Source: Rhizorhabdus wittichii RW1 (GTDB lineage: Bacteria > Pseudomonadota > Alphaproteobacteria > Sphingomonadales > Sphingomonadaceae). Taken from it: a stretch of DNA of 64,000 bases. The stretch spans positions 1,054,001 through 1,118,000 of the forward strand of contig CP000699.1 of assembly GCA_000016765.1 (NCBI GenBank), in the 5' to 3' direction. The notes below the pieces were generated by a model. That model was not told the DNA's origin, made no database searches, and saw nothing but the letters and a program-made list of their open reading frames with translations. Made by a program: the position numbers and the translations under genes. This document shows, one piece after another, positions 8,650-16,672 of the stretch (its first letter is position 1; the number at the start of each line of letters is the position of its first letter).

Positions 8650-9534
8650 ATGACCCTCGATCAGCTCCGCATCTTCGTCGCCGTCGCCGAGGCGTCGAAC
8701 ATGACCCGCGCCGCCGCCCTTCTCCATCTGTCGCAGCCCGCCGTCAGCGCCGCCGTCGCCGCGCTGGAGGGACGGCACGGCAGCCGGCTGTTCGACCGGA
8801 TCGGCCGCCGGCTGGAGCTGACCAGCGCCGGCCGCCTGTTCCTGCCCGAGGCCAAGGCGGTGCTCGCGCAGGCCGAACAGGCGCGGCAAGTGCTCGACGA
8901 CCTGTCGGGCCTCGTCCGCGGCGAGGTCCGCATCGCCGCCAGCCAGACGGTCGCGACCTATTGGCTGCCGCGCTATCTCGCCCGCTTCGCCACCGCGCGG
9001 CCGGGGATCACCCTGTCGATGGCCGACGGCAACACCGCCCAGGCCGCGTCGGCCGTGCTCGCGGGCGATGCCGACCTGGCGGTGGTCGAGGGACGGACCG
9101 ATCATCCGCTGCTCGACGTGCGGACCGTCGGGCACGACCGGCTCGGCCTCTATGCCGCGATCGACCATAGCCTCGCCGGCCGCCCGATCGGCCGCGCGGA
9201 GCTGCTGGAGGCCGTCTGGGTGATGCGCGAGCCGGGGTCGGGCACGCGCGACCATTTCGCGACGGTGCTGCCCGACCATGGCCTTGCGATCGGCGATCTC
9301 GACATCCGGCTCGAACTGCCGTCGAACGGCGCGGTGCTGGCGGCGGTCGAGGGCAGCGCGATGATCGCCCCCATCTCCGACGCCGCCGCCGCCCCGCGCC
9401 GCAAGGCCGGCCTGATCCAGCGGCTCGACTGCGTCCTGCCCGAACGCAATTTCAGCCTGCTGCTCCACCGCGAGCGGCACCGCAGTCGTGCCGTCTCCAG
9501 CTTCCTCGAATTCCTCGAAACCGACCCGTCCTAG
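8650..9534 (+). CDS. LysR family transcriptional regulator (YeiE-like)
   Basis: Typical LysR protein of 294 aa: winged helix-turn-helix at the N-terminus (LRIFVAVAEASNMTRAAALLHLSQPAVSAAVAALE) and a periplasmic-binding-like effector domain. The frame is open from 8620, but ATG 8650 (MTLDQLRIF) gives the normal LysR N-terminus. It is divergent from the YeiH-type exporter, the same arrangement as yeiE/yeiH in enterobacteria, so it probably senses sulfite, sulfate or a related signal and controls the exporter-sorAB operon. Confidence 0.88.
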   Translation: MTLDQLRIFVAVAEASNMTRAAALLHLSQPAVSAAVAALEGRHGSRLFDRIGRRLELTSAGRLFLPEAKAVLAQAEQARQVLDDLSGLVRGEVRIAASQTVATYWLPRYLARFATARPGITLSMADGNTAQAASAVLAGDADLAVVEGRTDHPLLDVRTVGHDRLGLYAAIDHSLAGRPIGRAELLEAVWVMREPGSGTRDHFATVLPDHGLAIGDLDIRLELPSNGAVLAAVEGSAMIAPISDAAAAPRRKAGLIQRLDCVLPERNFSLLLHRERHRSRAVSSFLEFLETDPS

Positions 9535-10388
9535 AGCAGCATCTTGGCCAGCGTCCGCCATCCCTCGATCGGCATCGCCATGTCGCTGCCGACCGCGCCG
9601 CGGATGAGTTGCAGGCAGACATGGTCGGCGCCGGCATCGAAATGGGCCTGCACGCCCGCCGCGATGCGGTCGCGGTCGCCCCACAGGAAGAGGTCGTCGA
9701 TCAGCCGGTCGCTGCCGGCGACGTCCTCCTCACTGTAACCGAGCCGCCGCCAGTTGTTCAGATAGTTGGGGAAGTTCAGATAGCTGGACAGCGCGGCTCG
9801 CCCGATCTCGCGCGCTCGCGCCGGATCGCTTTCGAGGATCACCCCCTGCTCGGGCGCGAGCAGCGCGCCCGGCCCCAGCCGATCGCGCGCCTCGGCCGTG
9901 TGCCGGGCGGTGACCAGATAGGGATGCGCCCCGGCCGTCCGGTCGCGGGCAAGATCGAGCATCTTCGGGCCGAGCGCGGCGAGGCAGCGGCGCTCGGCCG
10001 GCACGCCGGCGGCGTCGAGCCCGTCGAGATAGGCGGCCATGGTCGCGAGCGGCCGGCCATATTGTTCGCCGATCGCCGGCCCATGGCTGACCCCGAAGCC
10101 GAGCATCAGCCGCGCCTGCCGCTCGGCCGGCAGCGCCTGCCACCAGCCGCCGACATCGGCGGCGGCGACCTTCCAGACGTTGATGATGCCCGTTCCGATC
10201 GCGACGGCGGAGGTGGCGTCGAGCAGCCGGTCGACATCGGCGAGGATGCGGTCGTCCATCGCGCCGGGAACCCAGATCGCGCCGAAGCCGAGCGCCTCCA
10301 GTTCGGCCGCCGCCCGCCCCGCCTCGACCGGATCGCCGAAGCGCAGCTCGATCGACCAGATGCCGATGCGTCCCAATCCCCGTGTCAT
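9531..10388 (-). CDS. LLM-class flavin-dependent oxidoreductase (TIGR03620-type)
   Basis: Bacterial luciferase-like monooxygenase family protein of 285 aa. The N-terminal strand GRIGIWSIELRFGDPVEAGRAAAELEALGFGAIWVPG and the segment AIGTGIINVW are typical of the F420-type LLM subgroup; bacteria without F420 also carry members, so FMN use is possible. The C-terminal GDRDRIAAGVQAHFDAGADHVCLQL matches the subgroup. Its stop codon overlaps that of the convergent LysR gene. Substrate unknown. Confidence 0.85.
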   Translation of the reverse strand: MTRGLGRIGIWSIELRFGDPVEAGRAAAELEALGFGAIWVPGAMDDRILADVDRLLDATSAVAIGTGIINVWKVAAADVGGWWQALPAERQARLMLGFGVSHGPAIGEQYGRPLATMAAYLDGLDAAGVPAERRCLAALGPKMLDLARDRTAGAHPYLVTARHTAEARDRLGPGALLAPEQGVILESDPARAREIGRAALSSYLNFPNYLNNWRRLGYSEEDVAGSDRLIDDLFLWGDRDRIAAGVQAHFDAGADHVCLQLIRGAVGSDMAMPIEGWRTLAKMLL

Positions 10389-10463
10389 CGCCCTCTCCTC
10401 GGCATCCTGTCCATGCCGGAGGATAAGGCCGCCGCCCGGTCGATGTCACCCCCGCACGGCGGG

Positions 10464-11228
10464 TCAGCGCGATCGCTTCTCGAGGAACAGATAGTCGGGG
10501 CTGAATTCGGCGAGGTCGCACAGCCCGGCGCGGTCGGCGATGGTGACATGGCCGCCGCGAAAGGTGACCAGCCCGCGCTCGCGCAGGTCGCGCAGCACCC
10601 GGTTCACATGGACCGAGGTCAGGCCGAGGCAGTTGGCGAGGTCGTTCTGGGTCAGCGCGAGCGGATAGCCGCTCGGATCGGCAAGCCCGACGATCTCCAG
10701 CCGGACCTGCAGTTCGCACAGCAGATGGGCGAGCCGCGCGACCGCGTCGCGGCGGCCGAGCGACACCGTCCAGGCGCGATGGATCGCCGCGTCGAGATTG
10801 GTCGAGAACCACAGCAGCCGGCCGAGATGGGGGAAGCGCTCGATCACCGTCCTGAGCGCGTCGTGCCCGACCCAGCTTATCCGGCAACCGGTGAGCGCGA
10901 GGATGCCATGATCGAGTCGCTTGAGGGTGAAGCTGTGCAGGTCGGCGAAGTCGCCGGCGACATGAAGCTCGCTGATCTGCTGCTGGCCGTCGCGCATGTC
11001 CTTGAACCGGGCGATGAGGCCTTCGACGAGCAGCGCCGACCGTTCGAGCGGCTGGCCCTCCTCGATGATCACCCTGCGCGCCGGATAATGTTGCGGCGGC
11101 TCGACGATCGAGCGCAGCGCGGCTTCCTCGTCGGCGTCGACGTCGTCGCGCTGCCGCAACTTCATCAGCAGCCGGTCGGCCCAGGGCGTGGCCCCGGCCG
11201 GCCGGCTGCGCTCAGCGAGGGCGGCCAC
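10464..11228 (-). CDS. Crp/Fnr family transcriptional regulator
   Basis: A 254-residue regulator with an N-terminal cyclic-nucleotide-binding-like beta barrel (about residues 35-150) and a C-terminal helix-turn-helix (LTQNDLANCLGLTSVHVNRVLRDLRERGLV). It lacks the cysteine cluster of true Fnr proteins, so it is unlikely to be an iron-sulfur oxygen sensor. It starts at a GTG 17 bases inside the upstream DUF6894 gene, with GAGG nine bases before it; a start at 11165 is an alternative. A paralogue of the same type is at 11686-12402. Confidence 0.88.
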   Translation of the reverse strand: MAALAERSRPAGATPWADRLLMKLRQRDDVDADEEAALRSIVEPPQHYPARRVIIEEGQPLERSALLVEGLIARFKDMRDGQQQISELHVAGDFADLHSFTLKRLDHGILALTGCRISWVGHDALRTVIERFPHLGRLLWFSTNLDAAIHRAWTVSLGRRDAVARLAHLLCELQVRLEIVGLADPSGYPLALTQNDLANCLGLTSVHVNRVLRDLRERGLVTFRGGHVTIADRAGLCDLAEFSPDYLFLEKRSR

Positions 11229-11466
11229 TGCGGCGAACCTCGACCGCGCTGTCGAACGGCACCTCGCGGACGAGGCGTCCTTGCGGATCGGTGATGCGGA
11301 TCATGCCGCCGAAATCGAGCACGCCACGGCCGAGCTCCTCGCGCAGGATCGATCGGATTCCCGACAGGGCCCGGGCATGGGCGGCGTCGAGATCGGGCAG
11401 GTCCACGCCCTCCTCGTCGCGGGTCTCCCCGGTGCCGTTCGAGACGTGAAAGTGGAAATGCGGCAT
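11212..11466 (-). CDS. DUF6894 family small protein
   Basis: Small 84-residue protein starting MPHFHFHVSNGTGETRDEEG, with the conserved pattern of aromatic/His residues then D-x-EG-x-DLPDLDAAHARAL found in DUF6894. Function unknown; members are common in sphingomonads and rhizobia, often beside Crp/Fnr regulators. It overlaps the downstream Crp gene by 17 bases, so the two are co-translated. The frame is open to 11496, but the family N-terminus begins at 11466. Confidence 0.8.
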   Translation of the reverse strand: MPHFHFHVSNGTGETRDEEGVDLPDLDAAHARALSGIRSILREELGRGVLDFGGMIRITDPQGRLVREVPFDSAVEVRRSGRPR

Positions 11467-11600
11467 GGTTTTTCCGCGCGGCTCCTCATGGCCCACGGCG
11501 CGGCGAGGCGATCCGCGGGGCGGTGGACGTCGTCAACCAAAACCCTTTGATTACAAGGAAGTTGCAATTCTTCCGCAAAACTAACCTACGGCAATCTCAT

Positions 11601-11615
11601 TCCGGAAGTTCCGGA
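11601..11615. promoter_or_regulatory. 15-base palindrome upstream of the second Crp/Fnr gene
   Basis: Perfect inverted repeat TCCGGAA-G-TTCCGGA in the 219-base gap between the divergent DUF6894/Crp pair and the Crp gene at 11686. A position about 70 bases upstream of the start fits an operator. The binding protein is not known; it does not match the classical TTGAT-N4-ATCAA Fnr box. Confidence 0.5.
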
Positions 11616-11685
11616 TTAGGAGGAGCACCATCGATCTTGCTGGGCCGGACGGGCGGCCCTCGCGCTCGGGGGCAACGCACGCGGA

Positions 11686-12402
11686 ATGATTACGGAGAAG
11701 TTCCTCAAGGGACGTCGGGGCATGATGCTCGAACCCGCCGAGCACGCCGCGATCGAGAGGGCGATCAGCGAGATCAAGGTCGTGCCGGCCCGCACCGTGA
11801 TGGTCGAGGCGGGCGAGACGCTACGGCACAGCGCGCTGATCATCGACGGGCTGATGGGCCGCACCATTTCCGACCGCGACGGCCTGCGCCAGTTCGTCGG
11901 GCTGCACCTGCCGGGCGATTTCGTCGACCTGCACAGCTATGCGCTGTCCCAGCTCGAACATGACATCGCCTCGGTGACGCATGCGCGCGTCGCGATCGTG
12001 CCGCACGACCGGATGCACGCGCTGGTCACGGATACGGTGCTCGCCCGCAAGCTGTGGTTCTCCACCTTGCTCGACGCGGCGATGCACCGCGCCTGGCTGT
12101 TCCGGCTCGGCCGGCTCGATGCGATGGGCCGGGTCGCGCATTTCCTGTGCGAGACCAACGCCCGGCTCCGCGCGGTCGGCCTCAGCGACGGACGGCGCTT
12201 CGCGCTCGACCTGACCCAGAACGACCTGGCCGAGATCTGCGGGGTGACGAGCATCCACATGAACCGCATCCTGCGGCAGTTGCGCGAGGAGGGGCTGTGC
12301 ATCGTCCGCTCCTCCCATGTCGAGATCCTCCGTCCCGACTGGCTCGCCGCGCGCGGCCAGTTCGACGCCGCCTATCTCTATCTCGACCCCGACGCCGCCT
12401 GA
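11686..12402 (+). CDS. Crp/Fnr family transcriptional regulator
   Basis: Full-length 238-residue Crp/Fnr family regulator: N-terminal sensor barrel (VMVEAGETLRHSALIIDGLMGR, LPGDFVDLHSYAL), long dimerisation helix, C-terminal winged helix (LTQNDLAEICGVTSIHMNRILRQLREEGLC). It has no N-terminal cysteine cluster. It is closely similar to the divergent regulator at 10464-11228 in the GDF-x-DLHS and LTQNDLA-x-C segments, so the pair probably arose by duplication. The ATG at 11686 is preceded by a modest purine tract; a second start about 12 codons in is possible. Confidence 0.88.
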   Translation: MITEKFLKGRRGMMLEPAEHAAIERAISEIKVVPARTVMVEAGETLRHSALIIDGLMGRTISDRDGLRQFVGLHLPGDFVDLHSYALSQLEHDIASVTHARVAIVPHDRMHALVTDTVLARKLWFSTLLDAAMHRAWLFRLGRLDAMGRVAHFLCETNARLRAVGLSDGRRFALDLTQNDLAEICGVTSIHMNRILRQLREEGLCIVRSSHVEILRPDWLAARGQFDAAYLYLDPDAA

Positions 12403-12505
12403 ACCTAATCTGGATCATACCGTCATGACGGCGGGATGGACTAGGTCCGGGAGACTGCGCCGAAAGATTGCCGCCACGGCACGCTCGCAGCCAGCCGGAG
12501 CTCCC

Positions 12506-12769
12506 ATGTCCCTGATACTCGGCTCCCGCCTCGAAGAGGGTGGTCACCCCGGTTTCCATGCATCGCTCGACGGCGAACCCGCCATCGTCGAACTCGACAG
12601 CGGCGCCATCTTCAAGCTCGCCCGGCGCGCGCCCCAGAGCGAGCTGGACCGGATATTGGAAGAGAAGCGACACAGGATCGGCGACGCCGCGATGCGCCTC
12701 GCGCGCGAAGGCTTCGCCACGCGCGGCGATCGGGGCATCGAGATCCTCGTCACCGCGCTCGATCTCTGA
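12506..12769 (+). CDS. small hypothetical protein, DUF1488-like
   Basis: An 87-residue soluble protein starting MSLILGSRLEEGGHPGF and ending ILVTALDL. It has the pattern phi-DGE-x-A-phi-V-x-L-x-S-G-A-I-F-x-L followed by an amphipathic helix, which resembles DUF1488 small proteins, but I am not certain. It follows the Crp gene by 103 bases on the same strand and may be its target or simply a neighbour. Confidence 0.55.
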   Translation: MSLILGSRLEEGGHPGFHASLDGEPAIVELDSGAIFKLARRAPQSELDRILEEKRHRIGDAAMRLAREGFATRGDRGIEILVTALDL

Positions 12770-12783
12770 ACCACGGGCCCGTC

Positions 12784-12800
12784 CATAGACGCGGTCTATG
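12784..12800. promoter_or_regulatory. 17-base palindrome upstream of the MaoC gene
   Basis: Perfect inverted repeat CATAGAC-GCG-GTCTATG located 80 bases before the MaoC start and just after the small hypothetical gene. It is too short for a strong terminator and has no T-run; an operator is more likely. No cognate regulator identified. Confidence 0.45.
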
Positions 12801-12880
12801 CACGGCCCCGCGCCATTTCGATTTTCCAGATATCCCCGCTTGCGATACACCGCCCCTGCTGATCAGAGGGAGGATGCGCG

Positions 12881-13333
12881 ATGGCCGGCCGGTGGTTTGA
12901 CGAATGGCAGGTCGGCGACAGCCTGCGGCACGAGATCCGCCGCACCGTCACCGAGACCGACAACCTGCTCTTCTCGACGATGACCCACAATCCGCAGCCG
13001 CTCCACATCGACCTGGAGGCGGCCAAAGCCAGCGAGTTCGGCCAGATCCTCGTCAACGGCACCTTCACCTTCGCGCTGATGGTCGGCCTGTCGGTCGGCG
13101 ACACGACGCTCGGCACGCTCGTCGCCAATCTCGGCTATGACAAGCTTGTGATGCCCAAGCCGGTCTTCATCGGCGACACGATGCGCGCGGAGACCGAAGT
13201 GGTCGAACTGCGCGAATCCCGCTCGCGCCCCGACGCCGGCATCGTCACCTTCCGCCACCGCCTGATCAACCAGCGCGACGAGATCGTCTGCGAATGCCTG
13301 CGCTCGGCGCTGCTGAAGCGGAAATCGGCATAG
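12881..13333 (+). CDS. MaoC family (R)-hydratase-like protein
   Basis: A 150-residue hot-dog fold protein of the MaoC dehydratase family. The active-site signature is visible: D/H pair in [19 protein letters not shown] (about residues 35-54) followed by [13 protein letters not shown]. MaoC proteins hydrate or dehydrate 2-enoyl-CoA; many short ones occur beside CoA-transferases or acyl-CoA lyases. Here a CoA-transferase follows 600 bases downstream on the other strand. Exact substrate unknown. Confidence 0.88.
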   Translation: MAGRWFDEWQVGDSLRHEIRRTVTETDNLLFSTMTHNPQPLHIDLEAAKASEFGQILVNGTFTFALMVGLSVGDTTLGTLVANLGYDKLVMPKPVFIGDTMRAETEVVELRESRSRPDAGIVTFRHRLINQRDEIVCECLRSALLKRKSA

Positions 13334-13342
13334 GGAGACAAG

Positions 13343-13437
13343 CGTCATCCTGACGAAAATCAGGATCCATTGCCGCTCCGCCGGGATGGAGCCGCAGCGT
13401 TGCGGTTCTGGATCCCGGATCAAGTCCGGGATGACGA
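13343..13437. repeat. paired REP palindromes
   Basis: An intergenic element bounded by GTCATCC...GGATGAC. The right half (TGGATCCCGGATCAAGTCCG onward) forms a hairpin with CCCGGATCAAGTCCGGG. About 47 bases of this right half recur at 32042-32088 with a single mismatch, showing it is a dispersed repeat family. Confidence 0.8.
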
Positions 13438-13524
13438 CAGGGAAAACCGCTCTTCCTATCCTATCGCCCGGCTGGCTGACGGCACCCGCTTGATTTTCCC
13501 CGGTCGAGGATGTCAGGTGCCGCC

Positions 13525-13884
13525 ATGCTTTCCCATACACGCGCCATGGTGGCGGCTGCCGCCCACGCCCTGATCACCCAGACGAAGGTGGCCGGCATCT
13601 ACGATCATGCAGCGGGGCGCCATCTGCGGATCGCGGCGGAGGCGCGGGGCGAGCATCTGCAGGGCTTCGACGGCGACCGCGCGGCGAAGTTCGGCGGCAC
13701 GCTGCCCGAACTCTACGATGCGGCCGACCAGAGCTTCGTCTCGATCGAGATCGATGGGACGACCGCCAAGGGCTATGACCGCGGCTCTTCGACCCATTAT
13801 TCGGTCATGGTGACCGACCGCGCCGTGCAGCTCTACGATCACGGCCGGAGCGCCTGGTTCGCCTTCGACGTCCAGACCGCCTGA
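13525..13884 (+). CDS. hypothetical protein, 119 aa
   Basis: Unrecognised small soluble protein with no signal peptide or membrane segment. It begins MLSHTRAMVAAAAHALITQTKVAGIYDHAAGRHLRIAAEARG and ends with a strand-rich part containing FVSIEIDGTTAKGYDRGSSTHYSVMV and WFAFDVQTA. ATG 13525 has AGG seven bases upstream; the earlier in-frame ATG at 13510 has its only purine tract directly adjacent, so the later start is preferred. Codon use is like the neighbours. Confidence 0.65.
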   Translation: MLSHTRAMVAAAAHALITQTKVAGIYDHAAGRHLRIAAEARGEHLQGFDGDRAAKFGGTLPELYDAADQSFVSIEIDGTTAKGYDRGSSTHYSVMVTDRAVQLYDHGRSAWFAFDVQTA

Positions 13885-13903
13885 GCCCGATCGCCCGGGA
13901 TGG

Positions 13904-13929
13904 CCCTCTCCCACCTTCGCGGGAGAGGG
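13904..13929. terminator. bidirectional terminator hairpin
   Basis: Nine-base stem CCCTCTCCC / GGGAGAGGG with an 8-base loop, between the convergent genes ending at 13884 and 13944. No T-run follows, so termination may be partial or Rho-assisted. Confidence 0.55.
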
Positions 13930-13943
13930 TCTGGAACGTCGCC

Positions 13944-14594
13944 TCAGCTCAGATAATGCGCGGTCGTCTTGGCGGCGACCTCCTCGGCGGTGACGCCGGG
14001 GGCGATCTCGACCAGCTTGAACGGCGAGGCGTGATCGGGGCGCTGGAACACCGCCAGGTCGGTGACGATCATGTCGACGACGTTCTTGCCGGTCAGCGGC
14101 AGGGTGCAGGCCGGGATGAACTTCGGGCTGCCGTCCTTGGCATTATGCTCCATGACGACGATGATCTTCTTGACCCCGGCGACGAGGTCCATCGCGCCGC
14201 CCATGCCCTTGATCATCTTGCCCGGGATCATCCAGTTGGCGATGTCGCCGCCCTCCGACACCTCCATCGCGCCGAGCACGGTCAGGTCGATATGCCCGCC
14301 GCGGATCATCGCGAAGCTGTCCGCCGAGGAGAAGAAGCTCGACGAGGGAAGCTGTCTGATCGTCTGCTTGCCGGCGTTGATCAGGTCGGCGTCGACCTCG
14401 TCCTCATAGGGGAACGGGCCGATGCCGAGCATGCCGTTCTCCGACTGCAGGGTCACGGTCATCCCGGCGGGGATGTTGTTCGCGACCAGGGTCGGGATGC
14501 CGATGCCCAGGTTGACGTAGAAGCCGTCCTTCAGCTCCTTGGCGGCGCGCGCCGCCATCTGGTTGCGGTCCCAACCTTTGCTTTCCTGGGCCAT
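13944..14594 (-). CDS. scoB: 3-oxoacid CoA-transferase subunit B (SCOT type)
   Basis: Beta subunit of a heterodimeric CoA-transferase, 216 aa. The catalytic Glu lies in the family motif [13 protein letters not shown] (about residue 50). [15 protein letters not shown] and [12 protein letters not shown] are typical. It transfers CoA from succinyl-CoA to a 3-oxoacid such as acetoacetate or 3-oxoadipate. Its start overlaps the stop of subunit A in a TAATG, so the two are translationally coupled. Sequence style is closer to ScoB than PcaJ, but use for 3-oxoadipate made by the cat/pca genes in this window is possible. Confidence 0.92.
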   Translation of the reverse strand: MAQESKGWDRNQMAARAAKELKDGFYVNLGIGIPTLVANNIPAGMTVTLQSENGMLGIGPFPYEDEVDADLINAGKQTIRQLPSSSFFSSADSFAMIRGGHIDLTVLGAMEVSEGGDIANWMIPGKMIKGMGGAMDLVAGVKKIIVVMEHNAKDGSPKFIPACTLPLTGKNVVDMIVTDLAVFQRPDHASPFKLVEIAPGVTAEEVAAKTTAHYLS

Positions 14595-15301
14595 TATGCG
14601 GTCTCCCTCGCGCGGGTCGTGCGGAACTCGATCTTCTTGTCATAGGGCGCGCCGAGGACGAGGCGCTTCACATAGATGCTCGGCAGGTGGATGTGATCGG
14701 GGTCGATGCTACCGACCGGCACGATCTCCTCGACCTCGGCCACGCAGACCTTGCCCGAGGTCGCCGCCGGATGGTTGAAGTTCCGCGCGGTCTTGCGGAA
14801 GACCAGGTTGCCGCTCTCGTCGGCCTTCCAGCCCTTGATGATCGCCAGGTCGGAGCGGATGCCGCGTTCGAGCACATAGGTCTCGCCGTCGAACTCCTTG
14901 CTCTCCTTGCCCTCGGCGACGAGGGTGCCGACGCCGGTCTTCGTGTAGAAGCCGGGAATGCCGGCGCCGCCGGCGCGCATCCGCTCGGCCAGCGTGCCCT
15001 GGGGGCAGAACTCGACCTCGAGCTCGCCGGCCAGATATTGCCGCTCGAACTCCTTGTTCTCGCCGACATAGGAGCTGATCATCTTCCTGATCTGGCGGGT
15101 GCGCAGCAGCTTGCCGAGTCCCTCCCCGTCGATGCCGGCATTGTTCGACGCGACCGTCAGGCCGCCGACGCCCGATGCGACGATCGCGTCGATCAGACGC
15201 TCCGGAACACCGCACAGGCCGAAACCGCCGGCGGAGATCGTCATTCCGTCAAACAGCAATCCCTCAAGCGCCGCTGCGGCGTTCGGGTAAATCTTGGTCA
15301 T
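14594..15301 (-). CDS. scoA: 3-oxoacid CoA-transferase subunit A (SCOT type)
   Basis: Alpha subunit of the CoA-transferase, 235 aa, with the CoA-binding glycine-rich segment [12 protein letters not shown] near the N-terminus (about residues 22-33) and [16 protein letters not shown]. The GLCGVPE form is typical of succinyl-CoA:3-ketoacid transferases. It is divergent from a LysR gene with an 87-base promoter region, and an AGGAGCC ribosome site precedes the ATG. Confidence 0.92.
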   Translation of the reverse strand: MTKIYPNAAAALEGLLFDGMTISAGGFGLCGVPERLIDAIVASGVGGLTVASNNAGIDGEGLGKLLRTRQIRKMISSYVGENKEFERQYLAGELEVEFCPQGTLAERMRAGGAGIPGFYTKTGVGTLVAEGKESKEFDGETYVLERGIRSDLAIIKGWKADESGNLVFRKTARNFNHPAATSGKVCVAEVEEIVPVGSIDPDHIHLPSIYVKRLVLGAPYDKKIEFRTTRARETA

Positions 15302-15349
15302 GGAAGGCTCCTCCCTGACACGGGGGCTAGAGGACCGAAATCATAAAAT

Positions 15350-15368
15350 CCAATTGTAGTTTTCTTGG
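15350..15368. promoter_or_regulatory. LysR-type site between scoA and its divergent LysR gene
   Basis: Dyad CCAA-N11-TTGG, which also contains a T-N11-A core as expected of LysR boxes, in the AT-rich divergent promoter region between scoAB and the LysR gene. Confidence 0.5.
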
Positions 15369-15388
15369 TTTAATCATAGCCATCTCTT

Positions 15389-16276
15389 ATGAGACGCATC
15401 TCACTCTACCATCTCGAAACGCTGTTGTGGATCAGCCGTCTCGGCACGTTCGGCGCGGCGGCGGAACGGCTCAACACCACCCAGCCGGGCGTGTCGGCGC
15501 GCATCCGCGAGCTGGAGCATCAGATCGGTTTCCGCCTGTTCGAGCGCGCCGGGCGGACGATGGCGCTGACGGTGCGGGGGCGCGCGTTCGTCCGCGAGTG
15601 CGAGCCGCTCTGGACCTCGATCGAGCGCACTTTCCTGCAATCGGGCCGGTTCGAGGGCGCGTCGGGCATCGTCCGGATCGGCGCGGGCGAGATCGCGGCG
15701 GCGACCTGCCTGCCGTCCTTCTTCACCGCGCTGAAGGCCGAGATGCCGCGCGTGACGCTGGAGATGGAGATCGACCTGTCGCACGGCCTGCTGCAGAAGC
15801 TGCTCAGCGCCAATTGCGACCTGATCTTCCTCGCCGGCCCGGTCGCCAGCCCCAATATCGAGACCGCCCCGATCGGCGCGGTCGACATGATGTGGATCGC
15901 GAGTCCCGCGCTGGGCGATCGGGGCTTCGACGGCCCCTGCCCCACGCTGTGGCTGCTCCACCGCCATTCGCCGATCCACGGCGTCGCCCGCGCCAGCCTC
16001 GAGGCGGCGGGGCATGGCGACGCGACGATCAACAGCTGCAACAACGTCCGCTCGCTGATCGACATCGTGCTGTCGGGCGGCGGCATCAGCTTCGTGCCCG
16101 AGATCATGGCGCGCGACCATCTCGATCGCGGCACGCTCGTCCGGCTGCGCCCCGACCTCGACCGCTCGATCCCGTTCCACGCCGCGATCCGGGCGCAGGA
16201 GCGGGACCCGCTCGTCCGCGACATCTTCGCGCGGGCGGCGGCGCTGGAGATCGCGGAGATCGCCCCCGGCCGCTGA
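15389..16276 (+). CDS. LysR family transcriptional regulator
   Basis: LysR regulator of 295 aa with the N-terminal helix-turn-helix (LETLLWISRLGTFGAAAERLNTTQPGVSARIRELE) and an effector-binding domain. It is divergent from scoAB with a dyad in the shared promoter, so it probably controls the CoA-transferase. The inducer is not known. The stop codon lies within the loop of a 14-base-pair terminator stem. Confidence 0.88.
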   Translation: MRRISLYHLETLLWISRLGTFGAAAERLNTTQPGVSARIRELEHQIGFRLFERAGRTMALTVRGRAFVRECEPLWTSIERTFLQSGRFEGASGIVRIGAGEIAAATCLPSFFTALKAEMPRVTLEMEIDLSHGLLQKLLSANCDLIFLAGPVASPNIETAPIGAVDMMWIASPALGDRGFDGPCPTLWLLHRHSPIHGVARASLEAAGHGDATINSCNNVRSLIDIVLSGGGISFVPEIMARDHLDRGTLVRLRPDLDRSIPFHAAIRAQERDPLVRDIFARAAALEIAEIAPGR

Positions 16277-16291
16277 CGGCCGGGGGCGATC
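16258..16291. terminator. strong bidirectional terminator hairpin
   Basis: Perfect 14-base stem (arms 16258-16271 and 16278-16291, GC-rich) around a 6-base loop GCTGAC that contains most of the LysR stop codon. It separates the convergent LysR gene and the Rieske-companion gene ending at 16295. Confidence 0.65.
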
Positions 16292-16294
16292 CGG

Positions 16295-16660
16295 TCAGCG
16301 CAGCACCGGGCTGGCGCTCGGCCGGTCGCGATGCGCGGGGACGAAGCGCCGCGCGGAGAAGCTGAACGGCACCTCGGCGCTGCCGCCATAGAGTTCGTGG
16401 TGCGGCGTCGCCTCGGCGAAGGCGCAGACCAGCTCGAACAGATTGGCGGTCGGCCCGCTCAGCCCTTCGAGCGACTGGTCGGCGAGCAGCGCCAGGGCCT
16501 CGTCGAGCTTGGGCATGAACGCCGCGTAGAAGTCGGCGAAGTCCTGCTTCGAGGCGGCCCAGCGGATCTGGCTGCGCTCGCCCTCGGTCGGCCGCGCCCA
16601 GCGCGCGGCGAGGTCGGCGAATTGCTCGAAGCCCGAGGGAAGGCTCTTGTCGTCGGTCAT
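16295..16660 (-). CDS. small companion protein of a Rieske oxygenase (copy 1, uncharacterised)
   Basis: A 121-residue soluble protein without a signal or known motif. It shares a pattern with the proteins at 23670-24047 and 27002-27358: a W-x-x-PT-x-x-ER(S/N) region, then W/R-x-AS, an F-Y-x-x-phi-x-P-x-L-x-E helix, an ALAE/AFAE-x-x-P-H-H-E-L-Y-G segment, and a terminal VPFSFSARRFVPAHRD. Each copy lies directly beside a Rieske alpha subunit, here 12 bases downstream of it. I do not recognise a named family; a role in oxygenase assembly, stability or electron delivery is inference. Confidence 0.75.
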   Translation of the reverse strand: MTDDKSLPSGFEQFADLAARWARPTEGERSQIRWAASKQDFADFYAAFMPKLDEALALLADQSLEGLSGPTANLFELVCAFAEATPHHELYGGSAEVPFSFSARRFVPAHRDRPSASPVLR

Positions 16661-16672
16661 GGTCGAGGCTCC

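Noticed and set aside
13944-15301. Naming the CoA-transferase genes pcaI and pcaJ because cat and pcaD genes are in the same window
   Set aside because: The GLCGVPE and [10 protein letters not shown] contexts fit the succinyl-CoA:3-oxoacid (ScoAB) type better and the genes are 14 kb from catBCA; use in the 3-oxoadipate pathway is only possible.
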